Of a stretch of 64,000 bases of DNA, positions 61,651-64,000 are shown in pieces. A model generated the notes under the pieces. The model searched no databases. It saw only the letters and a list, made by a program, of their open reading frames with translations, and was not told the origin of the DNA. How positions within the stretch are numbered: the stretch's first letter is position 1; every line of letters begins with the position of its first letter. The stretch is taken from the NCBI GenBank assembly GCA_029202545.1, contig CP119311.1, forward strand, positions 6,076,001 through 6,140,000. Reading direction: 5' to 3'. The position numbers and the translations under genes were made by a program. This stretch comes from Candidatus Pseudobacter hemicellulosilyticus. Its GTDB lineage: Bacteria > Bacteroidota > Bacteroidia > Chitinophagales > Chitinophagaceae.

Positions 61651-61723
61651 TTGGCCAACTCTATGGCTGAAGCCACTTTTAGCCGGCTACACTATCTTAA
61701 AAATTAGCGTAAACGCCTCTACC

Positions 61724-63274
61724 TTAATGCCCCGCCATCACCCTGACCTTTTCAATCCCCTCTAACCGAAGCTCTATATGGCGATCATGGGCTTTCAGCT
61801 CAAACTCGCTGATGATCTCCAGGATATCGTAGTCGATAAAATTGCAGTCGTTCCCGTCAATGGTCAGTACACTATACGGAGGCACTTCATCCAGGGCTTT
61901 TTTGAGTTTTACCTTATTAAGGAAAGTGACATTGCTGTTCAGCTTGATCACCTGCATCTCCAGCCCTTGCTGGTGCGTCTTTATTATGCGGTATTCTACC
62001 CGGAAGTTATTCTGGATAATGAAATAGATGGACAGCAATAAACCAACACTCACCCCCATCAGCAAATCCGTAGCCAGGATGATCACTACCGTGATCACAA
62101 AAGGCAGGAACTGTTTCCAGCCCAGTCGCCATAAGGCGCTGAACAAAGCCGGACGGGTAAGGTTGTACCCTGTTATCATCAGGATAGCTGCCAGGGACGC
62201 ATAAGGAATCAGGTTGAGCACAAATGGGATCAGCACCACCGCCAGGAGGAGGAAAGCACCATGGGTGATGGCCGACATCCGGGTACGCGCCCCGGCATTG
62301 ACATTGGCCGATCCCCGTACCACCACTGCTGTCAGGGGAATGGCGCCTAATAATCCGCAAAGCATATTACCCGCTCCCTGCGCCACCAGTTCCCTGTTCA
62401 CAGGGGTGATGCGGTTATGACGATCCAGCTTGTCTATCGCCTCAATACATAATAATGTTTCCAGCGTAGCCAGTAACCCGATGATAATACCATTCTTCCA
62501 TATAGTTAAGCCGGAAAACAATTGCTTCAGGTCCGGGAACTGGATATTCGCAAACAGGTTGGCCGGAATATCCACCAGCTGTTTTGAGGTAAGCGATAAA
62601 GCAGTCGCCCCTTCACGGAATAACAGATTCATGCCAATACCTATCAACACAACCACCAGGGATGCAGGGACTATCCTCAATTTTTTAGCCCAGGGCAATT
62701 GCCATACTATCAGGACAGCCAGCGATACCCCGAAGATCAATATTGCGCCAGGTGTGATATGGTGCTGCAAAGTCACCAGGTTACCGGTAACATTGGTTGA
62801 AGTAAACAATTCAAGAAAGCCACTGCGCCAGAAATCAGGCTGATCATAGCCCAACGCCAGCGGCACCTGCTTGACCATCAGCATGATCCCTATAGCCGCC
62901 AACATACCTTTGATCACAGAGGATGGGAAGTAATTGGCTACGGCCCCCCACTTCAATATACCTAACAGCAGCTGGAATAATCCGGCTACCACCACTGTCA
63001 GGAGGAATAGCTTATAATCACCCAGGGTGACAATAGTGGCAGCCACCAGGGTACTTAGTCCAGCTGCTGGTCCCGATACTGCTAACGGGGAACCACTGAC
63101 TAACGCCACTACCAAACCACCAATAATGCCCGATAAGAGTCCGGCATATAATGGAGCACCAGATGCCAATGCTATGCCTAAACAAAGAGGTAGAGCCACG
63201 AGGAATACAGAGAGTCCGGCTGCAAGATCATGCCGGAGCCACATGATCTTGTAATACTTGAGCGTTCTTTTCAT
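61724..63274 (-). CDS. SulP-family inorganic anion transporter
   Basis: A 516-aa membrane protein with about 11-12 spans. The N-terminal signature is LAAGLSVFLVALPLCLGIAL, followed by SGSPLAVSGPAAGLSTLVAA. The C-terminal cytoplasmic part (about 425-516, with YSVLTIDGNDCNFIDYDIL) is a STAS domain. Such proteins move sulfate, bicarbonate or other anions, usually with a cation; the substrate cannot be read from sequence. It is a single gene. Confidence 0.93.
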   Translation of the reverse strand: MKRTLKYYKIMWLRHDLAAGLSVFLVALPLCLGIALASGAPLYAGLLSGIIGGLVVALVSGSPLAVSGPAAGLSTLVAATIVTLGDYKLFLLTVVVAGLFQLLLGILKWGAVANYFPSSVIKGMLAAIGIMLMVKQVPLALGYDQPDFWRSGFLELFTSTNVTGNLVTLQHHITPGAILIFGVSLAVLIVWQLPWAKKLRIVPASLVVVLIGIGMNLLFREGATALSLTSKQLVDIPANLFANIQFPDLKQLFSGLTIWKNGIIIGLLATLETLLCIEAIDKLDRHNRITPVNRELVAQGAGNMLCGLLGAIPLTAVVVRGSANVNAGARTRMSAITHGAFLLLAVVLIPFVLNLIPYASLAAILMITGYNLTRPALFSALWRLGWKQFLPFVITVVIILATDLLMGVSVGLLLSIYFIIQNNFRVEYRIIKTHQQGLEMQVIKLNSNVTFLNKVKLKKALDEVPPYSVLTIDGNDCNFIDYDILEIISEFELKAHDRHIELRLEGIEKVRVMAGH

Positions 63275-63498
63275 GGTAAACGCGCGATTGGGTTAATCAA
63301 AGCTACCGATACCCCCCTTAGCAAAACCTGAGCAGAATCATACCTGTCCCTGCCCGATGCAGGCAGGTACAGGCTATTTTCCCGGGTAGCACACCAGAAG
63401 CATGTTACGCAGGCTGCGCACCTCAGTCGAAATCAGGTTATCAGTACGCTTATAGTCCTCAGGCAGAATCTTACAGCACCTGATATCCTAAATTAATG

Positions 63499-63506
63499 TA
63501 AGTTTG
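63499..63506 (+). promoter_or_regulatory. -7 element upstream of the EamA gene
   Basis: TAAGTTTG matches TAnnTTTG, 19 bp before the ATG at 63526. No clear -33 TTTG is present. The gap from 63275 has an imperfect hairpin (CCTGTCCCTGC with GCAGGCAGGTACAGG near 63345-63375) but no gene. Confidence 0.5.
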
Positions 63507-63525
63507 CGCCCATTTTACACATAGC

Positions 63526-64000
63526 ATGGCCATTTTAAAACGATTTCAGCTTCCTCCCATCCCCGCCATCCTGTTGGCCATCCTAAGCGTACAGGGAGGC
63601 GCCGCTATTGCTAAGTATCTTTTCCCGTTCATTGGACCGGCAGGCACCGCCTCCGTACGGAGTGGTTTCTCCGCTATTATTCTATTGTTACTGTTCCGTC
63701 CCAGGCTCAGTGGGCTCACCCGCGATCAATGGAAGGCGGTGATCCCTTACGGCCTTTCCCTTGGCGCTATGAACCTGGTCTTCTATTATGCCCTGGAAAG
63801 GATTCCCCTGGGGCTGGCTGTCACCCTTGAATTTGTTGGCCCGCTCCTGCTGGCAGTTTCCGGTTCGCGCAGGATTCTGGATCTTTTATGGGTGTTACTA
63901 GCCGGCGCTGGTATTGCCTTGATTGCTCCCTGGAAAGGCAGTACCGCCATTGATCCCTTGGGTATGTTCCTGGCGCTGCTGGCCGGCGGCTTCTGGGCCC
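63526..64000 (+). CDS. EamA/RhtA-like exporter, N-terminal part
   Basis: The first 158 residues of a membrane transporter, cut by the window end. It begins MAILKRFQLPPIPAILLAIL and has LERIPLGLAVTLEFVGPLLL, the motif of the RhtA branch of the drug/metabolite transporter superfamily (threonine/homoserine efflux). Several membrane spans are visible. The substrate is inferred from family only. Confidence 0.88.
   Translation, partial: MAILKRFQLPPIPAILLAILSVQGGAAIAKYLFPFIGPAGTASVRSGFSAIILLLLFRPRLSGLTRDQWKAVIPYGLSLGAMNLVFYYALERIPLGLAVTLEFVGPLLLAVSGSRRILDLLWVLLAGAGIALIAPWKGSTAIDPLGMFLALLAGGFWA

Overview
The window is from a Bacteroidota chromosome, most likely Chitinophagaceae or a close relative. 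The evidence is: promoters of the Bacteroidota type (TTTG, about 20 bp, TAnnTTTG) ahead of rpsJ and rpsL; a type III glutamine synthetase; signal-peptide-bearing YD/RHS repeat proteins; an S3 protein with a Gly/Arg-rich tail; and a type II-C CRISPR system with a 47-nt repeat. The family placement is inference; the phylum is well supported.

Region 1 (1-9300, minus strand) is the S10-spc ribosomal operon read from rpsJ to the start of rplR. It has a clear promoter upstream of rpsJ and unusually wide gaps between genes, including a structured 392-bp spacer between rpsJ and rplC. Region 2 (9540-22006) sits between fusA and rpsJ, which are adjacent in many Bacteroidota. It holds two large YD/RHS proteins, the second ending in a peptidase M15-like domain and followed 10 bp later by a small lipoprotein, then a spacer with possible small genes, then a DPP IV-type peptidase. 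Region 3 (22144-25391) is fusA, rpsG and rpsL, with terminators after rpsG and after fusA.

Region 4 (25454-47287) is ordinary chromosome: ilvE; a conserved unknown plus rdgB; an ECF sigma factor with a probable anti-sigma protein; a thioesterase; a ComA-like phosphosulfolactate synthase overlapping aroE; a TPR protein; secreted small proteins; yidC; pyrG; the purL-hldD-proC run; and glycosyltransferases. A short dispersed motif (GGTTCGTCCCAAAAAA) forms an 89-bp tandem array before yidC's terminator. It recurs between two glycosyltransferase genes and, in the opposite direction, inside one glycosyltransferase gene, next to what looks like the 3' end of a tRNA-Asp gene.

Region 5 (47458-49653) is glnN (GSIII). 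Region 6 (50250-58950) is a type II-C CRISPR-Cas locus: a divergent tracrRNA, a large Cas9 with all catalytic residues in place, cas1, cas2, 24 near-identical repeats, then 8 decayed repeats and two ghosts. The tracrRNA shows that the array must be read on the minus strand, toward cas2. The decay gradient says new units enter at the cas2 end. Region 7 (59193-64000) holds two lipoproteins, a divergent XRE regulator facing an unknown gene plus a SymE-like protein across a 15-bp inverted repeat, a SulP anion transporter and the start of an EamA-type exporter.
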